Below are positions 9,267-17,034 of a DNA stretch of 64,000 nt, piece by piece. Both the position numbers and the translations under genes were made by a program. Origin of the DNA: JAICKN01 sp036489565 (GTDB lineage: Bacteria; Acidobacteriota; Terriglobia; Terriglobales; Acidobacteriaceae). Under the pieces are notes generated by a model. That model worked only from the letters and a program-made list of their open reading frames with translations. It was not told the origin of the DNA and did no database searches. Every line of letters starts with the position of its first letter. Position 1 is the stretch's first letter. The stretch is from the NCBI GenBank assembly GCA_036489565.1, contig DASXFN010000085.1, positions 1-64,000 on the forward strand, read 5' to 3'.

Positions 9267-10151
9267 ATGTTCGCAATCATTGGAATCGTCGTTGTATTTG
9301 GGGCCATCGTTGCCGGCTACAAGATGGAGCATGGAAATATGAAAGTGCTCCTCCAGCCCGCCGAGCTTTTAATCATTGGCGGAGCTGCAGCGGGGACGGT
9401 CTTGATAGCGAACCCGCTGCGGGTTTTGAAAGCCATTGTTTCAGGCATCATCGGCGTGTTTAGCGGGCCACCCTACACCAAGCAGCGTTATAACGAGACC
9501 TTGAAAATGATGTACGAACTGCTAAATAAAGCTCGCAAAGAGGGCTTAATGGGACTCGAAGGGGACGTGGAAGAGCCCGCGAAAAGTCCTATCTTCACCA
9601 AATATCCAAAATTTCTAAAAGATCACCATGTCCGTGATTTTCTTTGCGACACACTCCGCATGGCCATCACGGGCGTGGAAGCTTTTGATTTGGATCAGCT
9701 GCTCGAGCTTGATATGGAAGTGCGTCACCATGAAGCTACCCAACCGGCTACGGCCATGGCCACAGTGGCAGATACATTGCCAGGCTTGGGAATTGTGGCT
9801 GCGGTGCTTGGCGTGGTTATCACCATGGGTTCTCTTGGGGGGCCTCCGGAGGAAATCGGACGTAAAGTGGCTGCCGCGCTGGTGGGAACCTTCCTGGGCA
9901 TTTTGCTTTGCTACGGTTTAATTTCGCCGCTTGCCGCCAGCATGACGAAGGTCGTGGATGAAGAACATGCTTATCTTTACGTGTTACGCGTTCTGATGAT
10001 CGCATTCCTGAAGGGAAGCGCTCCAATCCTGGCGGTTGAGGTTGGACGGCGTGCCATTCCCGGACATGTTCGTCCGTCATTTCAGGAAGTCGAAAATGCC
10101 TGTCGTAATAAAGGTGGAGAGACGGCGGCCGCGGCAGCCGCCGGCAAATAA
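9267..10151 (+). CDS. motA: Flagellar motor stator protein MotA
   Basis: MotA forms the inner-membrane proton channel with MotB and transmits torque to the rotor. The sequence has the family start (MFAIIGIVVVFGAIVAGY), a second membrane segment (ELLIIGGAAAGTVLIANP), the large cytoplasmic loop, and two C-terminal membrane segments with the conserved prolines (DTLPGLGIVAAV and GLISPLA). The frame is open from 9216, but that part overlaps the upstream gene and is not MotA-like; ATG 9267 gives a length of 294 residues, close to the usual ~285-295. It is coupled to the PAS-GGDEF gene (4-base gap) and lies 6 bases ahead of motB. Confidence 0.97.
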   Translation: MFAIIGIVVVFGAIVAGYKMEHGNMKVLLQPAELLIIGGAAAGTVLIANPLRVLKAIVSGIIGVFSGPPYTKQRYNETLKMMYELLNKARKEGLMGLEGDVEEPAKSPIFTKYPKFLKDHHVRDFLCDTLRMAITGVEAFDLDQLLELDMEVRHHEATQPATAMATVADTLPGLGIVAAVLGVVITMGSLGGPPEEIGRKVAAALVGTFLGILLCYGLISPLAASMTKVVDEEHAYLYVLRVLMIAFLKGSAPILAVEVGRRAIPGHVRPSFQEVENACRNKGGETAAAAAAGK

Positions 10152-10157
10152 TTTCTC

Positions 10158-11015
10158 ATGGATAAAGCGCGCCCCATCATCATCATTAAGAAAAAGGTCA
10201 CCCACAACGCTCACCATGGCGGGGCGTGGAAGGTGGCTTATGCAGACTTCGTGACAGCAATGATGGCGCTTTTCATCGTGCTTTGGCTGATGAATACCAG
10301 CAAACAGATTCAACAGGCGATCGGTGGCTATTTCAAGGACCCTTCCGGCACTTCCAAAATGGTGGGCACGGACCAGGTTGGTTCCGGGGAAAATTTCTCC
10401 TTGTCCAAAAAAGACATGATCAAGTTGAAGGAACAGCTGCAAAAGGCCATGCGCAGCATGCCGGATTTCGACAAATTGAAGGACCATATCGAAATCACGA
10501 TCACCGCAGAGGGTTTGCGCATTGAACTCCTGGAGTCGGCCAGCGGGACGTTCTTTAATCGGGGGAGTACGGCACTCAATAAAGATGGGAAGGAACTGCT
10601 GGCTTTACTTGCAGGGGAACTGGGAAAGTTGCCTAATAAACTCTCCATCGAGGGGCACACCGATTCCAAGCCTTATGCAGTCGGCGGCAGCTATGGAAAT
10701 TGGGAGTTGTCCACCGATCGTGCCAATTCGGCACGACGCTGGATGCAGGAAACGGGGATTCGATCTGACCAGGTGGCTCAGGTGCGGGGGTTTGCCGACC
10801 AGATGCTCCGGAATCCCAAGGACCCACTGGATCCTTCCAATCGCCGCATTTCGGTGATTGTTCATTATCTTGTTAAGAATTTGTCTCCTGGCGTTTCGTC
10901 CACAACTCAGATAAACGCGAGGACGATTAGCCCGGGAAATATTGATCCGCAGAAAGATTTGGTTTCTCCTCAGTCACAATCTGCTCAAGAACCAGCGAAA
11001 TCATCGGAACACTAG
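10158..11015 (+). CDS. motB: Flagellar motor stator protein MotB
   Basis: MotB anchors the stator to peptidoglycan. The N-terminus HGGAWKVAYADFVTAMMALF contains the single membrane helix with the essential proton-binding Asp (YADF). The following segment (about residues 55-90) corresponds to the plug/linker. The OmpA/MotB peptidoglycan-binding domain occupies about 130-240, with the SIEGHTDS and NRRISV motifs. Length (285) is normal. It begins 6 bases after motA, so the two are co-translated. The C-terminal ~40 residues are Ser/Gln-rich and probably disordered. Confidence 0.97.
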   Translation: MDKARPIIIIKKKVTHNAHHGGAWKVAYADFVTAMMALFIVLWLMNTSKQIQQAIGGYFKDPSGTSKMVGTDQVGSGENFSLSKKDMIKLKEQLQKAMRSMPDFDKLKDHIEITITAEGLRIELLESASGTFFNRGSTALNKDGKELLALLAGELGKLPNKLSIEGHTDSKPYAVGGSYGNWELSTDRANSARRWMQETGIRSDQVAQVRGFADQMLRNPKDPLDPSNRRISVIVHYLVKNLSPGVSSTTQINARTISPGNIDPQKDLVSPQSQSAQEPAKSSEH

Positions 11016-11069
11016 GGTGAATCACTAACAGCGCTTCTCGTACACCGTTCGAAATCGTGACAGTGTGTC

Positions 11070-11091
11070 TTAATTGATGACAGTCAATTAA
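11070..11091. repeat. Inverted repeat downstream of motB
   Basis: TTAATTGA and TCAATTAA form a perfect 8-bp dyad with a 6-base loop. It lies 55 bases after motB and upstream of the OmpR-type regulator gene. No clear U-tract follows, so it is either a weak terminator for motAB or an operator for the next transcription unit. Confidence 0.4.
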
Positions 11092-11157
11092 ATTCCATCC
11101 TTCCTCATCCAAAACTAAAATCCAAAGAATTCATAGAGATAGGTTAACCAGGAATTA

Positions 11158-11173
11158 AGGCTCTCTAATTGCA
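11158..11173 (+). promoter_or_regulatory. Candidate sigma-54 promoter
   Basis: AGGCTCTCTAATTGCA has GG and GC separated by exactly ten bases and a TTGCA -12 element, as in the sigma-54 consensus TGGCACG-N4-TTGCA. The -24 element is imperfect. It lies upstream of a regulatory operon that encodes sigma-54-type activators, which would suit autoregulation. Confidence 0.35.
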
Positions 11174-11305
11174 TTAAGAAAAGTGCATTTAGAACGGCCA
11201 CAAACCCTCCCCCTACTTATCCGTGGCTCATTCGCAAAGAGCAGTGCATTAGAAATTAGAAAAAGGAACTCGTGCAAAGCCACGTCGGGTGGCAAGGAGG
11301 ATTTT

Positions 11306-12025
11306 TTGCAAGAACAGAAAGTGGGAACTTCAGATGCGATTCATCCAGCAGCAAAACTTTTAGTGGCCGAAGATGACGCGCCACTCGCACACTTCTTAAA
11401 ACGCGGATTACAAAGCAATCGTTATGAGGTGGATGTTGTTCACGACGGGGAGATGGCGCTGCAATCACTCCGCAGCACTCCATATGACTTATTGATCCTG
11501 GATCTTAATCTTCCCAAACTTGATGGCCTCAAGGTGTTAGGTCAGCTTCGTCCCGTTATGCCCAACCTTCCAGTCTTGGTATTGACAGGCAAGGTGGCTC
11601 TGGAAGACCGGGTATTGGCATTGGACACGGGGGCAGATGATTGCTTAATTAAACCTTTTTCTTTTCATGAACTTGGAGCTCGGACGCGAGCCTTGCTGCG
11701 GCGCAAAAATAACGGGTGCGGCCGGGTGCTGCAGGTAGGCGATCTGATACTGGATCGCGAGCAATTCAAAGTTGAACGGTCTGGCAAAAGAGTTGATTTG
11801 ACGAATAAGGAATTTAGCCTTCTCGAATATCTCATGATGAATGCCAAAAAGCCCGTGACCCGCGCCATGATCATGGAAAACGTCTGGAAGGCGCCATACG
11901 ACAGCACAAGCAATCTTGTGGATGTTTATGTTAAGTACGTGCGGGACAAGGTGGATCCTCCAGAATCCTCCCCTAAACTGTTACGCACCATACGCGGCGT
12001 TGGGTATGTAATCGCCGACAATTAG
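11306..12025 (+). CDS. OmpR/PhoB-family response regulator
   Basis: The receiver domain (about residues 15-125) has the acidic pair in VAEDDAP, the phosphorylation site in LILDLNLP, the Thr of VLTGK and the Lys of LIKPF. The C-terminal winged-helix domain (about 140-238) shows LTNKEFSLLEYL and RTIRGVGYVI. It is a DNA-binding regulator controlled by phosphorylation. The frame is open from 11183, but TTG 11306 has AAGGAGG five bases upstream and gives a normal length of about 239 residues. It begins the regulatory group with the DHp-like protein and two NtrC-type activators. No full histidine kinase is adjacent. Confidence 0.93.
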   Translation: MQEQKVGTSDAIHPAAKLLVAEDDAPLAHFLKRGLQSNRYEVDVVHDGEMALQSLRSTPYDLLILDLNLPKLDGLKVLGQLRPVMPNLPVLVLTGKVALEDRVLALDTGADDCLIKPFSFHELGARTRALLRRKNNGCGRVLQVGDLILDREQFKVERSGKRVDLTNKEFSLLEYLMMNAKKPVTRAMIMENVWKAPYDSTSNLVDVYVKYVRDKVDPPESSPKLLRTIRGVGYVIADN

Positions 12026-12028
12026 AAA

Positions 12029-12328
12029 GTGAAAATTAAAGATATGCATACCCAAGACTCAAATTCGAACACTGCGGGCACAGTGACTCATGAGGCCAAG
12101 GATGTTTTACAGTTCCTCCACCAGGTAGCCCAGCCACTGACTGTATTGCAGGGTGCTCTAGAACTGGCCCTGATCAAAGCGGAGACGGTTCAGGAATATA
12201 GAGAATCCGTTGGAACGGCACTTGTGCAAGCCGCAAGAGTCATAGAGTGCCTAAATCAGATAAGAGTCATAGCCGCCAGAGACTCATTCCAAAATCTAGA
12301 ATTCAGAAAGGCCGCCGGGCATGTCTAG
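12029..12328 (+). CDS. Small DHp-like histidine-phosphotransfer protein without ATPase domain
   Basis: A 99-residue protein whose middle (FLHQVAQPLTVLQGALELAL, about residues 29-48) resembles the H-box of histidine kinases, where a His is followed by a conserved Pro-Leu. A second helix with leucine/isoleucine spacing follows, as in a dimerisation and histidine-phosphotransfer (DHp) hairpin. There is no catalytic ATP-binding domain before the stop codon. It lies 3 bases after the OmpR-type regulator and overlaps the next gene by 8 bases, so it is probably co-translated and could pass or remove phosphate between the neighbours. GTG 12029 or ATG 12044 may be the start. The function is inferred. 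Confidence 0.6.
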   Translation: MKIKDMHTQDSNSNTAGTVTHEAKDVLQFLHQVAQPLTVLQGALELALIKAETVQEYRESVGTALVQAARVIECLNQIRVIAARDSFQNLEFRKAAGHV

Positions 12329-13496
12329 CGCGATTGCAACTCAGGAGATTCCTTTACGTCCGATGATTCCATCTGACGTAGCAAGTTTGCTTATCATTAG
12401 TCCGAATCAAGAACTGCGGTCACACCTCTTGTCTCGTCTAAGTTCCGAGCGCTGGGAGATTTACGCGGTCAGCAGCGGGGCAGAGGCATTGGAAAGAATG
12501 GATACCGAAGAAGTTTCGTTGGTGCTATTAGATCCCTCTCTGCCTGATTTGAAGGTGGAAGAGTTTAAAGAAATCCTCCAATTTCAACATCCCCAGGTTG
12601 AGGTCATCCCGATTAACCCTCACACCGGTCAGGCCATCGTGGCCGCACCTTCCCCTAGTTCGCTGAGTTTTAGGGTGGTTCGCGAAATGGAGGCTGCAGG
12701 AATATTCAAAGGGAAGCAAAATGGTTTTAATCTCGATGAACGCGAGAGACCTGAGAACGGCCTGCCGGGTTTTGTCGGTAAGACGACGGTGGTGCAGCAG
12801 TTGTGCGGAATGGTTCGGATGGTCGCTCAGCGTGACACGACGGTACTGATCACGGGAGAAAGCGGTACGGGCAAGGATGTTGTGGCGCAAGCTTTACATC
12901 AGCTAAGCGGACGACGGCTCAAGCCATTTGTCGTGATTAATTGTGCGGCGATCCCAGAAGCCTTGTTGGAAGCAGAATTGTTTGGGTATGTGAAAGGAGC
13001 ATTTACCGGAGCTGTGCAGTCGAGAATCGGACGCATTCACGCCGCGCAAGGGGGCACATTATTTCTGGATGAAATTGGAGATCTTCCTTTAGGACTCCAA
13101 TCTAAATTGCTGAGGTTCCTGGAACAGGGAGAGGTTCAGAGGCTGGGGAGCACGGATACGTTTCGAGTTGACGTGCGTGTGATCGCGGCAACCAACGCCA
13201 ACTTGAGGCGATTAGTCCAGGAGCATGGTTTTCGCGAGGATCTCTACTACAGGCTTTCAGTCTTCCCCATCGAGTTGCCGCCGCTGCGGGTGCGTATGGA
13301 GGATTTGCCGTCCCTGGCCCAAACTTTTATTTCCAAGTTTTGCCCACACCATGTTGTGCTGACTCCTGAGGCGCTGTCGGTCTTGCAACAGCACACTTGG
13401 CCGGGGAATGTCCGCGAGGTACGAAACGTGATTGAGCGCGCAACAATACTGGCTGGGGCCAATCGTGAAATAAAACCTGAACATATTGTTATTTGA
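12321..13496 (+). CDS. Sigma-54 activator with degenerate receiver and no DNA-binding domain
   Basis: Residues about 15-115 resemble a receiver, but the acidic pocket is ISPNQ instead of paired Asp; the Asp of LLDPSLP remains and the conserved Lys is not evident. The AAA+ domain (about 150-385) is complete: Walker A GESGTGKD, the sigma-54-contacting loop GYVKGAFTGA, Walker B LFLDEIGD and the VREVRNVIER segment. The protein ends there, without the Fis-type helix-turn-helix found in most family members, and no such domain is visible in the 160 bases downstream. It recalls FlgR-type flagellar activators that work without binding enhancers. It overlaps the DHp-like gene by 8 bases. Confidence 0.9.
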   Translation: MSSAIATQEIPLRPMIPSDVASLLIISPNQELRSHLLSRLSSERWEIYAVSSGAEALERMDTEEVSLVLLDPSLPDLKVEEFKEILQFQHPQVEVIPINPHTGQAIVAAPSPSSLSFRVVREMEAAGIFKGKQNGFNLDERERPENGLPGFVGKTTVVQQLCGMVRMVAQRDTTVLITGESGTGKDVVAQALHQLSGRRLKPFVVINCAAIPEALLEAELFGYVKGAFTGAVQSRIGRIHAAQGGTLFLDEIGDLPLGLQSKLLRFLEQGEVQRLGSTDTFRVDVRVIAATNANLRRLVQEHGFREDLYYRLSVFPIELPPLRVRMEDLPSLAQTFISKFCPHHVVLTPEALSVLQQHTWPGNVREVRNVIERATILAGANREIKPEHIVI

Positions 13497-13656
13497 ATTG
13501 CCCGGCTTTTAGGTTGCATGGGGCGGGATGCGTTCTACAATCGTAACAATGCAAGATTAAATCGTCGCAATGGCGCGTTTTGGAGACACTTAGGTGTATG
13601 AAGTCTACCTACCAGAACGCGCTGCTCTGGAATGACGCAATACTAAGGACTATCCT

Positions 13657-15069
13657 GTGGGGTTTGGGGCTGAACAATCGCAATTAAGGATGTTGGTTGT
13701 TGATGATGAACCTGAAAATTTAGAGCTGATCGGTGAAGCTCTGGCCGGCGAACACGTCAACTTAGTTCTGGAGCGGAATGCTGAATCTGCTTTGGAACGG
13801 GTTGTGGAACTACGACCTCGCATTGTCCTTTCTGACTTGAAATTGCCAGGCATGAGTGGACTCGAATTTCTGGATCAAGTTCTAGCATTGGATCCAGGAA
13901 CGGATTTCATGCTCATGACGGGATTTTATTCTCCTGAATCAGCGGTGGATGCGATTCGCCGCGGCGCTTGTGACTACTTCTCCAAACCTCTTAACGTCAG
14001 ACGCTTGCAAAGCCGCATCCATAGCCTCTTAGAAGAAGCTGGAACCCGCCAAAAAGCCTACCAATTGGACCAGGAACTGGTCGATGCATATCAGTTTGAA
14101 GGCATGGTCGGACGAAGCCCGTTGATGCTTGATGTTTTTGCTAAGATTCGGCGGATTGCTCCCCACTTTCGCACCGTATTGGTGAGGGGAGCTACCGGCA
14201 CCGGCAAGGAGTTAGTTGCTCACGCTTTACACCGTTTGGGCCCTGCAAGTTCCTCTGCATTTGCAATCTGTAATTGTGCCGCTTTAACGGAGAGCTTGTT
14301 GGAGAGTGAGTTGTTCGGGTATGTGCGCGGCGCTTTTACCGGAGCAACGCAGGACAAGCAGGGCATCTTTGAATATGCCAATGGGGGAACGGTCTTTCTC
14401 GATGAAATCGGCGAATTGACGCTGCCCGCACAGGCCAAGCTTCTGCGTGTGTTACAAAATCAGGAAGTCCAGCGCGTTGGTTCCCCTGTAACACGGCGTG
14501 TAAACATCCGAGTTGTGGCCGCGACTCATCGCGATCTCCGGAAGATGGTAGACCGGGGAGAGTTTCGTGAAGATCTCTATTACCGCCTCTCGGTCGTGGA
14601 AATTACAATTCCACGGTTGAACCAACGGAAGGAAGACCTGCCGCTGCTTCAGCGTCATTTTGTAGAAAAGTATGCGGGAATCTATGGGAGAGACATTATT
14701 GGCATTACCCGCCGTGCCCAGGCTCGCCTCGCAAGCCACAGCTGGCCGGGCAATGTTCGTGAACTGGAAAACGTCATCAGTGGAAGTTGCATTATGACGA
14801 CCAGTAGTGTGATTGATTTACATGACCTTCCCGAGCTTTGGGAACATGTGCAGGATATGCCCTCCCATGACGAGAGTGAACTGTTAAGCCTCGAAGAAGT
14901 GCAAAGGAAATATTTGCTACATGTTCTCAACCATGTTGGCGGCAATAAAGCGAAAGCGGCAGAAATACTGAGAGTCGGCAGAAACACAATTTACCAGATG
15001 CTAACCCGCGCCCGCGATGAAGGAGACCATTTATCGTCTGAGGAAAGGTCTCGCAAATTAGGCTCCTGA
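13657..15069 (+). CDS. NtrC-family sigma-54-dependent response regulator
   Basis: A complete member of the family. The receiver (about residues 5-120) has VVDDEPEN, the phosphorylation site in VLSDLKLPG and DYFSKPL. The AAA+ domain (about 145-380) has Walker A GATGTGKE, GYVRGAFTGA and VFLDEIGE. The C-terminal Fis-type HTH (about 415-455) shows GGNKAKAAEILRVGRNTIYQ. It activates transcription by sigma-54 RNA polymerase from enhancer sites. GTG 13657 has AAGGA seven bases upstream. It follows the DNA-binding-less paralogue after a 160-base gap; the two could form mixed hexamers. No cognate kinase is adjacent. Confidence 0.95.
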   Translation: MGFGAEQSQLRMLVVDDEPENLELIGEALAGEHVNLVLERNAESALERVVELRPRIVLSDLKLPGMSGLEFLDQVLALDPGTDFMLMTGFYSPESAVDAIRRGACDYFSKPLNVRRLQSRIHSLLEEAGTRQKAYQLDQELVDAYQFEGMVGRSPLMLDVFAKIRRIAPHFRTVLVRGATGTGKELVAHALHRLGPASSSAFAICNCAALTESLLESELFGYVRGAFTGATQDKQGIFEYANGGTVFLDEIGELTLPAQAKLLRVLQNQEVQRVGSPVTRRVNIRVVAATHRDLRKMVDRGEFREDLYYRLSVVEITIPRLNQRKEDLPLLQRHFVEKYAGIYGRDIIGITRRAQARLASHSWPGNVRELENVISGSCIMTTSSVIDLHDLPELWEHVQDMPSHDESELLSLEEVQRKYLLHVLNHVGGNKAKAAEILRVGRNTIYQMLTRARDEGDHLSSEERSRKLGS

Positions 15070-15292
15070 CGAAGCACTCTGAAATGCTTTTTGCTACTCG
15101 TCAGCGAGCTGTATTCAATATATCCGCACCATTGAGTGATCTTCATCCTGAGTGCACATCATGACTGAAATGGGCGCGAAGCAGGCACTTGCGATCTCTA
15201 AATGAGGGCAGAATTAGAACGAATAGGGTAACCTAATCTGTAATTACCCCTGTGATCTATCGCAAAGCGCTTCGCGCGACTAGCCTATACCC

Positions 15293-15466
15293 GTGAGACA
15301 TACGACCGCCCACGGAGATATTTTTTGGAATCCGGGACTGCAACAGTGGTATTGCGTACGATGTGGCCGCTCATCGGATTGCAGCGAGGAAGAAGTTGCC
15401 AGAACGACGATCAATCTTTTTAGTTGTGAGCTCCCAACGTCAATCTTTAGCTCGACTAAGCGGTAA
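15293..15466 (+). CDS. Small CxxC protein, possible zinc-ribbon
   Basis: A 57-codon frame from GTG 15293 to TAA 15464-15466 in an otherwise empty 480-base stretch. It encodes WYCVRCGRSSDCSEEEV and then a FSCELP segment. The four cysteines (CxxC, then two single Cys) suggest a small metal-binding protein, and the composition looks like protein rather than random sequence. No clear ribosome binding site is seen, so the start is uncertain. Function unknown. Confidence 0.4.
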   Translation: MRHTTAHGDIFWNPGLQQWYCVRCGRSSDCSEEEVARTTINLFSCELPTSIFSSTKR

Positions 15467-15549
15467 CCTGGTTCGTTTCTCACTCAACTGCTCAATTTGC
15501 ACTCATCCAAATATTCATTCAACATTCGCCCATCGCGGGTGTATCTGCA

Positions 15550-16017
15550 CTATTGCGCTTCCTTTACTTTAATTATGATCGCGCTGAACGTCTCTCCGTG
15601 GAGCAGTAATTGGTGGGGAGTGCCTGCCGGGATGTGAACGACGTCTCCTTTGACAATGGTTTGCGAAGTTCCATTCTGTATTTTGCTTCCCATTGTTTCC
15701 CCGTCCGCATTGGTTTTAGCATCGAGCACTGTCCCGCCAGTTACGAGAGTTGCTTGCCCTTGGGTGACGACGAAAATGTCATCGTAGTGGCCGTGAACCT
15801 CTGCGCCTCCGCTCCCGGTGCGGACGGAAAGCTTGATGGCATGCGATTTGTAATCGCCGAGGGTAGCGCCGCTGCTGCCAGAAGCTTTCGCTTTTTCCAC
15901 GAGGGCCGACAGTTGCGACGCGATATCTTTGCTGGGAAAAACCTCTGCCTTGCTCCCCTGTAACGCATAACACGGAATGGCCAGCGCGGCCACCATCACG
16001 AATGAAATCAGTTTCAT
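15550..16017 (-). CDS. Secreted cupin-domain protein
   Basis: A Sec signal peptide (MKLISFVMVAALAIPCYA) is followed by a region with a cupin fold at about residues 60-150: HGHYDDIFVVTQGQA gives the metal-binding H-x-H arrangement of motif 1 and HIPAGTPHQLLLH gives motif 2. It is probably a periplasmic metal-dependent sugar-modifying or sugar-binding protein. The frame is open further upstream, but ATG at 16017 has AGGAGG in front and begins the signal peptide. It follows kduI on the same strand (28-base gap), so a role in uronate metabolism is likely. The reaction is unknown. Confidence 0.85.
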   Translation of the reverse strand: MKLISFVMVAALAIPCYALQGSKAEVFPSKDIASQLSALVEKAKASGSSGATLGDYKSHAIKLSVRTGSGGAEVHGHYDDIFVVTQGQATLVTGGTVLDAKTNADGETMGSKIQNGTSQTIVKGDVVHIPAGTPHQLLLHGETFSAIIIKVKEAQ

Positions 16018-16045
16018 GGCGCCTCCTGAATTTTGTTCCGTCATT

Positions 16046-16876
16046 CTAGCGAAGTTTTGCCAGCGGTACCGGATCCATGTCTCCATAATCCTGGTTTTCT
16101 CCACCCATGCCCCAGCAAAAACTATAAGCCTGTGTGCCTACCCCTGAGTGAATTGACCAGACAGGAGAAAGAACTACTTCGCGATTCTTCATGACAATAT
16201 GGCGTGTTTCTTCCGCAGGCCCCATCATGTGAAAGATGCGGGCTTCTTCGGCGAGATTGAAATACATATAGATCTCCGAGCGTCGCAGGTGAGTATGGGC
16301 AGGCATCGTATTCCATGCGCTTCCGGCACGAAGATGCGTTACCCCCATCACTAACTGGCAACTTTGCGCGCCGTCCTGATAGATGTACTTGCAAACCGTT
16401 CGGTGGTTACAGTCTTTGGCGCTGCCCAATTCAGTCGGGCTGGCTTGATCTTTGCAAACTAGTGTCGTGGGATAGCTGGAGTGCGCGGGATAGCTTAGAA
16501 GATAGAAAATGGCCGGCGCTTCCGGATTGCTTGATTCGAACGATATTTCGTTTGCGCCCCGCCCTATATATAGACAATCAAGATTTTCCAGCGGAAAGTT
16601 TTTGTTGCCAACACGAATGAGGCCCTTGCCGCCGATGTTCAACGCGCCTAACTCGCGGCGCTCGGTAAAGAACTTTGCGCGCAACGTCTCATCCGCTGTA
16701 AGCGCAATCGGGCTTCGCACGGGAGCAGCCATGCCCACGACCGCGCGATCCATGTCGGTATATTCCAGGCGAAGTTCACCCGGCGCATAGAGAGCGTCAA
16801 GCAAAAATGTCTCGCGAAGTTGCGCGGTCGTCATGGAGGGATACCGTATTGGGTCGGAGATCGAGCGAGTTTTCAT
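16046..16876 (-). CDS. kduI: 5-dehydro-4-deoxy-D-glucuronate isomerase
   Basis: KduI converts 5-keto-4-deoxyuronate to 2,5-diketo-3-deoxygluconate in pectin and uronate breakdown, in the cytoplasm. The 276-residue length is that of the family, and characteristic stretches are present: TDMDRAVVG near residue 40, the metal-binding MPAHTHLRRSEIYMYF (about 195-210), and the C-terminal PVWSIHSGVGTQAYSFCW. The His-rich motif supplies the zinc ligands. It is divergent from the hexuronate-type MFS carrier at 17035 and probably co-transcribed with the secreted cupin. Confidence 0.96.
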   Translation of the reverse strand: MKTRSISDPIRYPSMTTAQLRETFLLDALYAPGELRLEYTDMDRAVVGMAAPVRSPIALTADETLRAKFFTERRELGALNIGGKGLIRVGNKNFPLENLDCLYIGRGANEISFESSNPEAPAIFYLLSYPAHSSYPTTLVCKDQASPTELGSAKDCNHRTVCKYIYQDGAQSCQLVMGVTHLRAGSAWNTMPAHTHLRRSEIYMYFNLAEEARIFHMMGPAEETRHIVMKNREVVLSPVWSIHSGVGTQAYSFCWGMGGENQDYGDMDPVPLAKLR

Positions 16877-17034
16877 AAGTTCAGCAGCTTCTGCCTTTCA
16901 CAGCCATATTATGTTACGGGTCTCTCGATTGGGAAATGTGATCCAAGCGTGTGGCTGCGTAGTCCTGCGGAACTCATCGCATAAAAATTCTTCTTGCACG
17001 GTTGATCGAGGTTTACAATGGCTCGCCTTCCGCT

